From Korobacter sp963758505 (lineage in GTDB: Bacteria; Acidobacteriota; Terriglobia; Terriglobales; Acidobacteriaceae), in assembly GCA_963758505.1 (NCBI GenBank), contig CAVWVJ010000001.1:1426001-1490000 (forward strand): a stretch of DNA of 64,000 nt, given 5' to 3'. Made by a program: the position numbers and the translations under genes. The notes below the pieces were generated by a model. The model was given only the letters and a program-made list of their open reading frames with translations, was not told the DNA's origin and ran no database searches. Every line of letters begins with the position of its first letter. The stretch's first letter is position 1. Of the stretch, positions 9,301-16,995 are shown piece by piece.

Positions 9301-9498
9301 GAGGAGTGGGCGACCTTCAGCGATTTCGTCGACGTTGCCGATGCCGCTCCCACCCAGCAACAGCAACAGGTCTTCCACGATCTTTCGCAGCAGACGGATG
9401 AGAATGTTGCGAAGTGGGAGCAGATCCGGCAAAGCGATGTTCCTGCGTTGAACAACGTGATGCACCAGTCGGGAGCGCCTTCGCTCACAGCGGACTAG
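6352..9498 (+). CDS. Secreted BNR-repeat (sortilin/VPS10-like) beta-propeller protein
   Basis: This 1048-residue exported protein has a clear signal peptide, predicted to be cut after VHA at residue 29. Many Asp-box/BNR units follow, in the forms SIDAGNSW, TLDGGKTW, SVDGGTTWKRL, SEDYGATW, TTDQGKSWKE and HDFGKSW, across roughly residues 45-720. This implies two seven- to ten-bladed propellers, as in the sortilin/VPS10 and xyloglucanase-like families. The C-terminal ~300 residues hold an immunoglobulin-like segment (GKYTVRLTVDGK) and a long helical, Gln-rich region. Such proteins are common in Acidobacteriota and are often labelled glycosyl hydrolase, but catalytic activity is unproven. The gene stands alone. 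Confidence 0.85.
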   Translation: MNLSSQLFSKHSLLMLCIFLFSFSSAVHAQQYSESTFGAMKWRQVGPFRGGRVLAVTGVPGDPATFYFGAVAGGVWKTMDAGGTWKPISDKAGITSVGAIAVSESDHNVIYVGTGEACIRGNITYGNGVYRSIDAGNSWQHLGLEDTRQIGRLIVDPKNPNRVFVAALGHAFGPNAERGVFRTLDGGKTWEKVLYEDDKTGAIDIQFDPNNANTIYAAMWQVIRQPWNLSSGGPGSGIYKSVDGGTTWKRLEGHGLPEGIYGRIGLAVAANSSRVYALIEAKDGGIYRSEDYGATWTKVNGDERFTQRAWYFTHIFADPKNIDTVYVLNTGAFRSTDGAKSFDLLPAPHGDHHGLWIDPTDTNRIINSNDGGATITLDGGKTWSTQGNQPTAQFYHIIADNRYPYWIYGAQQDNSTVGIATMDEEEGVIGRWDWYPVGGGESGYIAPDPRDANIVYAGDGGGVVTRYNHAKETIQDISPIPLDTSGQGAATQKVRFQWTEPIVISPNDPNTIYTAGDRIFKTTDQGKSWKEISPDLTRNDKSKQQPSGGPITLDITTVEYYDTVFTLAESPKQKDLLWAGTDDGLMKLSRDGGGHWEDVTPKAMLEWSTVSLVEASPFDAGTAYIAVDRHRLDDIKPYIYKTHDFGKSWTAATAGIPDGAYVHAVREDPVRKGLLFAGTEKGVYVSFNDGASWQPLQLNLPVTPIHDLVVHANDLAVATHGRSFWVLDDITPLRELGNGNAETLLYRPRDGYRVHYPDAVDKRRPVGDNPPSGSTFYYYLKDAPKDEATLEILDSNEKLVKRFSNKEKKEDGQPQEWPDLEPPPNIIPAKAGLNRFAWNLRWEDPVQSPGAFYEGLPPQGPVAAPGKYTVRLTVDGKHFDQPFELKADPRESAEQVQQVEQQVAFELQVRDEITKLHTAVNQIRDLRAKLDTLKKWVGDDPKGKPVIDASDALDKKMTDVEAQLIQIKLKSSEGNLRYPNMLNEEWATFSDFVDVADAAPTQQQQQVFHDLSQQTDENVAKWEQIRQSDVPALNNVMHQSGAPSLTAD

Positions 9499-9567
9499 GC
9501 AAGGCGCAACGCCGATGTGTGACGGAAGCCCGGAACCAGCGGTAGAAGATAAATTCGTCAGACGCGT

Positions 9568-9873
9568 TCAGATCTCTTCCTTGAACCGTCTCGCCATCTG
9601 CTTCACGGCGGCTTCATCGCGCCTGTACCACATCCACTGTCCGCGGCGCTGGCCTGTCACCAGGCCGGCCTGGGCGAGAATCCTCATGTGGTGCGAGACC
9701 GTGGGTTGCGATAGCTTCACCTTCGCCTCGATGTCGCGGGCGCACAATCCGGTGGTTTCTCCGATCGAACACGCTCCCTTTTGCCCAAGCATGCGCAGGA
9801 TCCGGCGGCGGGTTGGGTCGGCAACGGCGCGCAGTTGATCGGTAAGAGTCCCGTCTCCATTGCGAGTATTCAT
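9568..9873 (-). CDS. ArsR-family winged-helix transcriptional regulator
   Basis: About 101 residues. The helix-turn-helix VKLSQPTVSHHMRILAQAGLV and wing RRGQWMWYRR are diagnostic of ArsR/SmtB repressors. The sensing region reads GLCARDIEAK, so only the first cysteine of the classical ArsR C-x-C metal site is kept; another cysteine sits at GACSIG. Metal sensing is therefore uncertain. I used the ATG at MNTRNGD; GTG and ATG codons lie a few codons upstream, so the exact start is open. No target operon is adjacent on the same strand. Confidence 0.85.
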   Translation of the reverse strand: MNTRNGDGTLTDQLRAVADPTRRRILRMLGQKGACSIGETTGLCARDIEAKVKLSQPTVSHHMRILAQAGLVTGQRRGQWMWYRRDEAAVKQMARRFKEEI

Positions 9874-9911
9874 GTGCATCAATATAGCCACGGGCCGTAC
9901 AAACGGAGCAT

Positions 9912-9938
9912 GACAAAAAGCGCGCCGCAGCGCGCTTT
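9912..9938 (-). terminator. Intrinsic terminator of the SPOR/slipin/NfeD/TPR operon
   Basis: A perfect 9-bp stem AAAGCGCGC/GCGCGCTTT with a 4-base loop is followed, in the minus-strand direction, by a run of five T residues. It lies about 20 bases past the stop of the SPOR-domain gene. Confidence 0.8.
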
Positions 9939-9956
9939 CCCGAAAGCGAAATCGAA

Positions 9957-10541
9957 TTACTTCTTCAGGATTGGATTGTAGCCGTCGGTCACTAAGCGAT
10001 TGCGCGTCGTCTCCGCCTCGGCTACGTCATTGAACGGCCCAACCTGCACGTGATACAGCTTGTCATTGGGCGGGTTCGTGGAGATCATTACCGCGTAACT
10101 CTTTTTCTTGAGCGCTTCGGCGAGCGCCTGCGCGTCCTCCTGCTTGCTGACCGCCGCCACCTGAACCACATATCCGGAGCCGGGACGCGAGAGCTCCGGC
10201 GAAGCTGTCTTAGCGCTGGCGCGTGAGGTCGCCGCGTCTTCCTCCGGGGGAGCCAGCTTGGAATCCGGTTCTTTCTGCCCTACCGCTTTATAGAAGGTGA
10301 GGTCCGGCTTGCTCTCCGGCGCGGCCGCCGGCTGCCTCGCCGCGAAGCCACTGGCGGGCTTCGGAGAGATCGTCCCGACGGGTTGCTGCGAATCCGCAAC
10401 GGTGGTGGCAGCGTTCTTTACCGCGTTCTTGCCGAGGGAATAGCCGAGCGCGAGAAACACGGCGCAGAGGGCCGCGAGGGCGAAGAAGAGCCCGGTCAGT
10501 TTACCGAGGCCGAGCGTAATTTCCGTGTCCTGGGATGCCAT
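9957..10541 (-). CDS. SPOR-domain membrane protein
   Basis: This 194-residue bitopic inner-membrane protein has a short cytoplasmic N-terminus, a single membrane helix (about residues 15-35, LTGLFFALAALCAVFLALGY), a low-complexity Pro/Ala/Lys linker, and a C-terminal SPOR domain (about 125-194; YVVQVAAVSKQEDAQAL, YHVQVGPFNDVAEAE). SPOR domains bind denuded peptidoglycan glycan at division sites. It is the last gene of a minus-strand operon, 18 bases after the slipin gene, and is followed by a strong terminator. Confidence 0.88.
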   Translation of the reverse strand: MASQDTEITLGLGKLTGLFFALAALCAVFLALGYSLGKNAVKNAATTVADSQQPVGTISPKPASGFAARQPAAAPESKPDLTFYKAVGQKEPDSKLAPPEEDAATSRASAKTASPELSRPGSGYVVQVAAVSKQEDAQALAEALKKKSYAVMISTNPPNDKLYHVQVGPFNDVAEAETTRNRLVTDGYNPILKK

Positions 10542-10559
10542 GAGCCTTTTCTCTCCTTG

Positions 10560-11327
10560 CTATTTTGCCGCGGCCTTATCGACAAGCGCCTTGATGCCCG
10601 ACAGCATATCCACCGGAACAGGGAAGATGACGGTGGTGTTTTTCTCGACGCCAATCTCGGTCAAAGTCTGCAAATAGCGCAACTGAATCGAGGCCGGCTC
10701 GGTGGCCAGCAGATGGGCGGCTTCCACCAGCCGCTGCGCCGCCGCGAATTCACCTTCAGCGTGAATGATCTTCGATCGCTTCTCGCGCTCTGCCTCGGCC
10801 TGCTTGGCCATGGCGCGCGTCATATTCTCCGGAAGATCGACCTGTTTCACTTCCACGCTGGTCACCTTCACGCCCCACGGATCGGTATGTTGATCGAGGA
10901 TGCTTTGCAGGCGCAGGTTGATTTTCTCGCGATGCGCGAGCAATTCGTCGAGATCGACTTCGCCGAGCACCGAGCGCAGCGTGGTCTGGGCAAATTGCGA
11001 GGTCTGGTAGCGATAGTTGGAAACCTGCACGACGGCGCGATTGGGATCCACCACGCGCAGGAAAATGACCGCGTTCACCTTGAGCGTAACGTTGTCGCGG
11101 GTGATGATGTCCTGCGGCGGCACTTCCATCGCTTCCTGCTGCAAGGAGATTCGAATGATGCGCTGTACGGGTGCGAAAATGAAAATCAGCCCGGGACCTT
11201 TGGGGGCTGGACTGAGACGTCCGAGGTTGAAGATAACGCCGCGCTCGTACTCGGGGAGGATCTTGATACAGCTCAAGGCGTAGAAGATTAGAAAAAGGAT
11301 TGGGACTAGAACGATGACCGGCGGCAT
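10560..11327 (-). CDS. Slipin (SPFH/band 7, stomatin-like) membrane protein
   Basis: A 255-residue SPFH protein. The N-terminal hydrophobic hairpin is residues 1-22, followed by YERGVIFNLGRL. The core motifs are APVQRIIRISLQQEAMEVP, QDIITRDNVTLKVNAVIFLRVVDP and DQHTDPWGVKV, and the coiled-coil region is EREKRSKIIHAEGEFAAAQRL. Slipins form membrane microdomain scaffolds. They commonly pair with NfeD proteases, and in archaeal studies the protease cuts the slipin C-terminus. The NfeD gene lies directly upstream. The start is supported by GGAGGAAGT before the ATG. Confidence 0.93.
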   Translation of the reverse strand: MPPVIVLVPILFLIFYALSCIKILPEYERGVIFNLGRLSPAPKGPGLIFIFAPVQRIIRISLQQEAMEVPPQDIITRDNVTLKVNAVIFLRVVDPNRAVVQVSNYRYQTSQFAQTTLRSVLGEVDLDELLAHREKINLRLQSILDQHTDPWGVKVTSVEVKQVDLPENMTRAMAKQAEAEREKRSKIIHAEGEFAAAQRLVEAAHLLATEPASIQLRYLQTLTEIGVEKNTTVIFPVPVDMLSGIKALVDKAAAK

Positions 11328-11449
11328 ACTTCCTCCGATTGCAACACTCTCATGCGGATTGTAACGCTTGCGAAGGGCGAGGGATACGGCAAACCCTCAT
11401 AATTGGCGGTTCCGAAGCCGATGCCCCGGATTGGTAAACATTCCTTCAT

Positions 11450-12766
11450 TCAACGCCACAGGGCAGGTTCCGGGTTCGACGCGGCACGGTTTACGGGTTC
11501 GACGATCAGGGTGAGCCCGTCGATCCCGCGGACCACAACCGGCTCGCCGGTGGGAACAGGGGTCGAAGAATAGGCGTTCCAGATTTCGCCGACGATGGTT
11601 ACCTGGCCTGCGGGCGAGAGCGGCGAACGCGTCACGCCGGTTTGTCCGATCATGCCTTGCGCGCCAGTCATGACCTTGTTGCGCCGCGCGCGCAGTGCGA
11701 TGGTCATCAAGAACATGGTGATGATGCCGAAGGGGATGGCGACGGAGATGGCGGTGACGAATTTTACGCGCATCTCGGGAATCGGCCCATCGACGAGCAA
11801 CAGCCCTCCGAGGGTCAACAGCACCATGCCGCCAATGCCGAGGATGCCGTGGGTGGCGAATTTCGCCTCGAGTACAAAAAAGGCGAACGAGGCGAGGATG
11901 AGCGTGACCGCCGCAAAGCGAACCGGCAGCAGGTTCAGCGCGAAAATTGCCAGCAGGATGAAGACAACGCCGACCACGCCTGGAATGATTGCCCCGGGGT
12001 GGTTGAATTCCACATAGAGCGAGATGATCCCGATGGCGAGAATAAGGAACGCGATGTTGGGGTCGACAATGAAGTCAAGAATCTGCTCTTTCAGCGAACG
12101 GTCGTAATCCACGATGGGCTGGCCGGCGGTGTGCAGCACCACGCTGCTTCCGTCGAAGCGATGCACGGTGCGGCCATTGAGCTGCGACATCAGGTCCTGT
12201 TCGTCTTTCGCGACGACGTCAATCAATTTCAGGTTGAGCGCCTCCTGGTCGGTGAAGGCTTTCGATTCGCGGACCGCGGTCTCGGCGACGCTGACGTTGC
12301 GGCCGCGCTTGCTGACATAAGAGCGAATGAAGGCGGCAAGGTCGTTTTCCACCTTCATCTTCATTGTGTCGTCCTGCTTACTCTCGGAGACCCCGAAAGC
12401 CAGGGCTACAGGATGAGCCGAGCCGGTGTTCGTGCCCGGAGCCATGGCCGCGATGTCGGCGGATTCGAGAATAAAAAACCCGGCCGAAGCGGCATTTGCG
12501 GCGCTGGGGAAAACGTAGATGATGACCGGAACGGGAGAGGAAAGGATCTTCGAAATGATCTCGCGGGTCGAGGTCACCAACCCGCCGGGGGTGTGCAACT
12601 CGATCAGCACCGCGGTGGCGTGGCGCTCGGCGGCGTAATCGATGCCGCGGCTGATGTACTCGGCTGTAACCGGCTGTATGGTGTCGTCCACCTTGAGGCG
12701 AACGATTTGAGCGGCGGCGGGAAGCGCAAGGCAGGCCGTAATCAGCAGCAGGAACAGGCGTCGCAT
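11450..12766 (-). CDS. NfeD-family membrane-bound serine protease (ClpP-class)
   Basis: This 438-residue protein starts with a signal peptide (ACLALPAAAQ). A ClpP/SppA-type protease domain (about residues 25-220) carries the oxyanion/nucleophile segment AANAASAGFFIL, with the serine in ASAG, and an Ala-rich VENDLAAFIRSYVSKRGRN helix that should hold the general-base lysine. Several membrane helices follow (about 230-360), then a C-terminal OB-fold NfeD domain (QGMIGQTGVTRSPLSPAGQV). This is the long NfeD1b architecture. It is 19 bases downstream of the TPR gene and precedes the slipin, the usual NfeD-slipin pairing. GGAGGTG upstream supports the ATG. Confidence 0.92.
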   Translation of the reverse strand: MRRLFLLLITACLALPAAAQIVRLKVDDTIQPVTAEYISRGIDYAAERHATAVLIELHTPGGLVTSTREIISKILSSPVPVIIYVFPSAANAASAGFFILESADIAAMAPGTNTGSAHPVALAFGVSESKQDDTMKMKVENDLAAFIRSYVSKRGRNVSVAETAVRESKAFTDQEALNLKLIDVVAKDEQDLMSQLNGRTVHRFDGSSVVLHTAGQPIVDYDRSLKEQILDFIVDPNIAFLILAIGIISLYVEFNHPGAIIPGVVGVVFILLAIFALNLLPVRFAAVTLILASFAFFVLEAKFATHGILGIGGMVLLTLGGLLLVDGPIPEMRVKFVTAISVAIPFGIITMFLMTIALRARRNKVMTGAQGMIGQTGVTRSPLSPAGQVTIVGEIWNAYSSTPVPTGEPVVVRGIDGLTLIVEPVNRAASNPEPALWR

Positions 12767-12785
12767 AATGCACCTCCGCTTGCGA

Positions 12786-14399
12786 TCAAGGCTGCTCGGC
12801 TTTGGCGGGAGCCTCGCTCAGCTTCGATTCTATGCTTCGTTTCAGCGCCTGGGCCGCGGAATTTGTGGGTTCGAGTTTCAGGGCCGCATCGGCGTGTTCC
12901 GTCGCCGCGCCAGTATCGCCCTTGGCCAGGGCCAAACGGGCGAGCACCAGGTACGCCTCGACGTTGGGCTCAAGCTTTACGGAGGCCTGCGCTTCCCGGG
13001 CTGCCGCGGCAGCATCGGTCGTCTCGAGGGCATGCGCCAGTCCGGCGTGCGCGGCGGCGCTGTCGGGGGTGTACTGCAAGGCTTCACGGAACTGCTTCTC
13101 GGCCTGCGACGAGAATCCCTGGCTCAGCAGGTTGTGGCCACGCTCCAGGTGATAATCGGCGTGCGTCTTGGGATCGCTGGTAGCGAGGCGCTGCTCGACC
13201 ACGTTCTCGATTTCCATCGCCACCTGCTGGTAGGAGGTTTCATCGTAGGTCCGCTTCAGCCGTTCCATGGGCAGCCGCGAAGCTCCGGCGGGTTGTGAGG
13301 GATCGTGCGAGATGTTGGCCACGGCTGCGCCCGAGAGTTGGTCGAGCAACGCTTTCGCCTCGGCGTCGTCGGGCCCGGTTTTCAGCGCCTCATGCAATTG
13401 CCGAATCGCCCCCGAGGTCTCTCCATTGCGCGCCAGCGCAACGGCAAGGTTGAAGTGGTAATCGGCGTTAGTGGGATCGGCGGCGATCGCCTTCTGCAGG
13501 TAGTCAACTTCGCTGCGGCGGTTGCGGCGCCCGGCGATTACGCCGAGGTTGTTGTAAATCGCGGGGATCGGCAGGCGGGTGAGAAGAAAGCTGAAGGCCG
13601 CATCCGCGCGGTCATAGTCGCCGTGGTAGAAGGCGGCAATCCCCAACTCAAAACTTGCCTCGTTGGCTAGCGGATCGCTCTTCGGAATGCGGGAGAGCCA
13701 GTTGATGGCCTGCTCGTAGTCGCGGTTCTCGAGGTAGGCCTTGCCGAGCTGCAACAGCGCGCGCGTGTAATTCGGATTCAGGCGAACGGCGTCGCGCAGG
13801 CGGCTGATCTTCTCGGCCCGCGTCCCGGCGACGATTCCTCGTATGTAGTTTTCGAAGGCATCGAGACGCACGCCGGTGGAGGCTCGCACGAAAGCCTCTT
13901 TCGATCCCGGAGGCTGGGTGCCCATTTCGCCCAGCAACTCCCACGCAAGGGCGCTCTGGATGTCCATCAGGCTGGTAAGCGGCCCGTTGCTGGTCACCGC
14001 AGGTCCAAGTTTCAGCGACTTCATATCAAGGAGCTGTGCGGAAGCGGTGAAATTGTTGCCGTCAAAGTTGTAGTGGCCGATCACCACATCGTCGGCGTCC
14101 ATTTGCTCTGCCATCTGGTAAAGCGTGGCCAGCGACGGATGCAGGCTCTGCGGAATGCCGAAGCGATCGAAGGCCAGCAGACGCTCGTCGCGGCTGATGA
14201 CATAGGTTGCGGGAGAGGCCATGCGCTGCCCGAGAAGCTCAGGAAACGCCTCGCTGACCCAGTCGAGTCCCGGCGCCTTGGAATCGTTGTTGAAAGGCAG
14301 CACCAGAAGCGTTTGGGCGCCGGCGTGGCTCTGCCCCCAGGCGGCAGTGACCCACAGCAGAGAACAGACGACGAGAACCAAAAGGCGGCGAAGATTCAA
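12786..14399 (-). CDS. Exported TPR-repeat protein with FlgO/TolB-like N-terminal domain
   Basis: This 537-residue protein has an N-terminal signal peptide (LVLVVCSLLWVTAAWGQ). The FlgO/TolB-like domain (about residues 28-150) shows LLVLPFNNDS and GHYNFDGNNFTASAQLLD. Tetratricopeptide repeats (about 190-535) include NPNYTRALLQLGKAYLENRDY, NNLGVIAGRRNR and ADYHFNLAVALARNG. It probably acts in the periplasm as a scaffold. The start is TTG with GGA five bases upstream. It heads a four-gene operon (TPR, NfeD, slipin, SPOR), suggesting work at the envelope or a membrane microdomain. The precise function is unknown. Confidence 0.82.
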   Translation of the reverse strand: MNLRRLLVLVVCSLLWVTAAWGQSHAGAQTLLVLPFNNDSKAPGLDWVSEAFPELLGQRMASPATYVISRDERLLAFDRFGIPQSLHPSLATLYQMAEQMDADDVVIGHYNFDGNNFTASAQLLDMKSLKLGPAVTSNGPLTSLMDIQSALAWELLGEMGTQPPGSKEAFVRASTGVRLDAFENYIRGIVAGTRAEKISRLRDAVRLNPNYTRALLQLGKAYLENRDYEQAINWLSRIPKSDPLANEASFELGIAAFYHGDYDRADAAFSFLLTRLPIPAIYNNLGVIAGRRNRRSEVDYLQKAIAADPTNADYHFNLAVALARNGETSGAIRQLHEALKTGPDDAEAKALLDQLSGAAVANISHDPSQPAGASRLPMERLKRTYDETSYQQVAMEIENVVEQRLATSDPKTHADYHLERGHNLLSQGFSSQAEKQFREALQYTPDSAAAHAGLAHALETTDAAAAAREAQASVKLEPNVEAYLVLARLALAKGDTGAATEHADAALKLEPTNSAAQALKRSIESKLSEAPAKAEQP

Positions 14400-14537
14400 A
14401 GGAGTCCGTCGGAATTCGGGATGAGCCGATTATAACGGCAGCTTGCGATAACCAATCGTGACGGCAACCCCCCGGAAGGACATGGCTCTCTAACAGGCTA
14501 CCCCTTTCAAGGAAGTCCGGGCCGGGAGATGAGAGTC

Positions 14538-14945
14538 ATGACGAAGCTCACGTACATAGCCACACTCGCACTGCTGTCCACCAGTTTCGCGGTGGCACAG
14601 AATGCATCGGGCAGCAACCCAACGCCCGACACCAGTTCGCAATCGCAGAGCAGCCAGCCCATGAGCGAGCAGACCCCGAACGGCGGAAACAGCACCAATC
14701 CCGCTCCCAAGGCGCCGAGCGCGACCGTGCCCGACAGCGATCCTTCGCAGGGAACCGGAACGCCTTCGGCTTCTTCGCCGGATACGCCGCCCCAGCCGCC
14801 GAACTCCACAACGCCGGGTTCTACAACGTCGTCCGGCGGAGCTGCGGGCAGTTCCACCGCCAGCCCGCAGGACAACAGCACGCCGAAGACGGACTCCTCG
14901 AACCAGAGCACTCCGAGCACTCCGGAATCAACCACGCCTCACTGA
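14538..14945 (+). CDS. Small secreted Ser/Thr/Pro/Gly-rich low-complexity protein
   Basis: About 135 residues: a signal peptide (LTYIATLALLSTSFAVAQ), then a disordered tail of Ser, Thr, Pro, Asn, Gly and Gln with almost no hydrophobic core. It resembles linker-like or cell-surface low-complexity proteins; I recognise no family. I preferred the second ATG (MTKLTYIA) because GGGAG lies about nine bases before it, whereas the first ATG abuts that GGGAG. The gene is followed by a strong terminator. Confidence 0.65.
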   Translation: MTKLTYIATLALLSTSFAVAQNASGSNPTPDTSSQSQSSQPMSEQTPNGGNSTNPAPKAPSATVPDSDPSQGTGTPSASSPDTPPQPPNSTTPGSTTSSGGAAGSSTASPQDNSTPKTDSSNQSTPSTPESTTPH

Positions 14946-14961
14946 GAAAACGCCAGAATCA

Positions 14962-14990
14962 AAAGCCCCCGCGCGCGATGCGGGGGCTTT
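14962..14990. terminator. Bidirectional intrinsic terminator
   Basis: The stem AAAGCCCCCGC/GCGGGGGCTTT around a short loop has A residues on the left and T residues on the right. It serves the small secreted protein gene on the plus strand and the NDH-2 gene converging on the minus strand. Confidence 0.85.
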
Positions 14991-15006
14991 GCTTTGCGAT
15001 TGCCGG

Positions 15007-16341
15007 TTACGCCCTGCGCCGCTCAATGCTTTCCACCTGCGGCGGAGGGGCCGTCGTGGAATCCGGAGAAACCCGTTGTTCGCGCAATTTCCCCACTTCA
15101 TCGGTGATGAGGCGCGCCCCGCGCTCATACGTGAAGTACGACCACGCCCACTGGATCATCACCAGGATGCGGTTGCGGAAGCCGATCAGGAACAGGACGT
15201 GGATGAAGAGCCATGCCAGCCACGCGGGATAGCCGGTCATCTTGAACTTCGGGAACTGCGCCACCGCAGCCGCACGTCCGATCGTAGCCAGGCTGCCCTT
15301 GTCTTTATAGTGAAACGCTTTTCGCGGACGTTTCGCCAGGTCATCAAGGATGGTTCGCGCCACGTATCGCCCCATCTGCATCGCCACCGGCGCCACGCCC
15401 GGCAACATCTTGCCGTTTGCATCCTTGAACTCAGCAAGATCGCCCACCACGAAAACTTCGGGATGGCCGGGAAGCGAACAATCCGAAAGCACCGGCACAC
15501 GCCCTGCGCGGTCCACCGGTTGACCCAGTGCGCGCCCCAGCGGAGAAGCCTCTACTCCTGCCGCCCAGAGAGTGACGGCCGTAGGAAGCACCTCGCTGCC
15601 CATGTCGACCTCGTGTTTCTTCACGGCGGTGACTTGCGTATTGGTGCGCACTTCGACGCCCAGTTTCTTCAACTGTTCTTCGGCACTCTTCGAGAGTTCC
15701 GGCGAATACGCCGCCAGCACGCGCGGCCCGGCTTCTACAAGAATCACGCGGGTGCGCTTCGGATCGATGATGCGAAAATCGCTGGCGAGCGCCTGCCGCG
15801 CTACCTCCGAGATCGTCCCCGCCAGCTCAACCCCTGTCGGTCCTCCGCCGACAATGACGAAGTTCAAATCCTCGTGCCGTCCTTCAATGGCGGCCTGTCT
15901 CTCCGCATCTTCAAACGCCAGCAGAATCCGCCGCCGCATCTCCAGTGCATCCTCGAGGGTCTTCAATCCGGGCGCCAGCGGTTCCCATTCTTCATGTCCG
16001 AAATAAGAATGCCGCGCTCCGGCCGCCACCACCAGGTAGTCGTAATCGATCTCTGCATCGCAGGCGAACACCTTCTTGCGATCGAGATCGAAGCCCTTCA
16101 CCTCGCAAAGCAGAACCTCGGTATTCGACTGGCCCTCCAGGATCCCGCGTAAGGGCGCGGCAATTTCTGCCGGCGAGAGCCCAGCGGTCGCAACCTGGTA
16201 GAGCAAGGGTTGGAAGGTGTGATGGTTCTTGCGATCCAGCAACAGCACGTGGACGTTGGCCTTTGAAAGGTGGGTAACGGTTTGAAGGCCGCCGAATCCG
16301 CCACCGACCACTACCACGCGTACGCCCGTCGTCTCATTCAT
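15007..16341 (-). CDS. Type II NADH:quinone oxidoreductase (NDH-2)-like flavoprotein
   Basis: This 444-residue FAD-dependent oxidoreductase has two Rossmann motifs: VVVVGGGFGGLQTV at the N-terminus for FAD, and NFVIVGGGPTGVELAGTI mid-protein for NAD(P)H. TFQPLLYQVATAGLSP matches NDH-2 enzymes, and VFVVGDLAEFKDANGKMLPG holds the conserved GD of the FAD site. A C-terminal hydrophobic stretch (AWLAWLFIHVLFLIGFRNR) would anchor it to the inner membrane. NDH-2 passes electrons from NADH to quinone without pumping protons. It is a single gene, ending at the shared terminator. Confidence 0.9.
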   Translation of the reverse strand: MNETTGVRVVVVGGGFGGLQTVTHLSKANVHVLLLDRKNHHTFQPLLYQVATAGLSPAEIAAPLRGILEGQSNTEVLLCEVKGFDLDRKKVFACDAEIDYDYLVVAAGARHSYFGHEEWEPLAPGLKTLEDALEMRRRILLAFEDAERQAAIEGRHEDLNFVIVGGGPTGVELAGTISEVARQALASDFRIIDPKRTRVILVEAGPRVLAAYSPELSKSAEEQLKKLGVEVRTNTQVTAVKKHEVDMGSEVLPTAVTLWAAGVEASPLGRALGQPVDRAGRVPVLSDCSLPGHPEVFVVGDLAEFKDANGKMLPGVAPVAMQMGRYVARTILDDLAKRPRKAFHYKDKGSLATIGRAAAVAQFPKFKMTGYPAWLAWLFIHVLFLIGFRNRILVMIQWAWSYFTYERGARLITDEVGKLREQRVSPDSTTAPPPQVESIERRRA

Positions 16342-16389
16342 ACTTAATGAGATAGCGCCAAAGGCGTTTCGGTTCCATCAATTCTGCAA

Positions 16390-16758
16390 TTAAGCGGCGT
16401 GATGAATGACTTTGTCGATCAACTCACTCACCTCTGCGGGAGGCGTGCCCTTCAGCACAAAGCCGTCACTGTCTTTGAGAGCGTCGCCCGGCAGGATGTA
16501 GGCAGCCGAGATCATGATGATCGGCACTTGGGGTTTCAGGTGGCGCATCGCTCGCGCCACGTAGGCGCCGTCGACCATCGGCATGTAGTAGTCGATTAAG
16601 ACTGCGTCGATTTGCGTGTTGCGGAACAGCTTCAGGGCCTGCTCACCGTCGGTCGCCGTAAGGACCTCGTAGCCATACTTCTCCAGCACCATCGCGCGGA
16701 TAATCAGTCCGCTGAGATCGTCATCTACGCAGAGGATTTTTGCTTTCGCCGCTGCCAT
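16390..16758 (-). CDS. Single-domain response regulator (receiver only)
   Basis: A 122-residue CheY-like receiver with no output domain. The acidic pocket is CVDDD at residues 10-14, the phosphorylation site is D56 (VLIDYYMP), the switch serine is S84 (IMISAA) and the conserved lysine is K103 (FVLKGTPP). All catalytic positions are present. GGAGGTG precedes the ATG. No kinase is adjacent, so its partner is unknown. Confidence 0.92.
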   Translation of the reverse strand: MAAAKAKILCVDDDLSGLIIRAMVLEKYGYEVLTATDGEQALKLFRNTQIDAVLIDYYMPMVDGAYVARAMRHLKPQVPIIMISAAYILPGDALKDSDGFVLKGTPPAEVSELIDKVIHHAA

Positions 16759-16995
16759 CCGACACCTCCGGCGTCACGACTGGTGCATAACCCTGTAAAT
16801 CCGCTAGGAAGTAGCAACATTGTTCGCCGCCGGGCAGCTCTCGTCAATCGATTTCCCTAGATTCTGTGTAAAACAAAGTCGAATTTTAGGACTGCGTCCA
16901 AAAGGACATTAACAAGTCTGTAACCTCGCTCATCACAAGCTTGCCGTTGGCGACACCGCTTGGCGCGGTACTTAGCTCGCCGTTACACTGTAAGA

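Noticed and set aside
11642..13183. Long plus-strand open frame across the NfeD and TPR genes (513 codons)
   Set aside because: It spans two well-supported minus-strand genes and their junction and shows no protein-like pattern.
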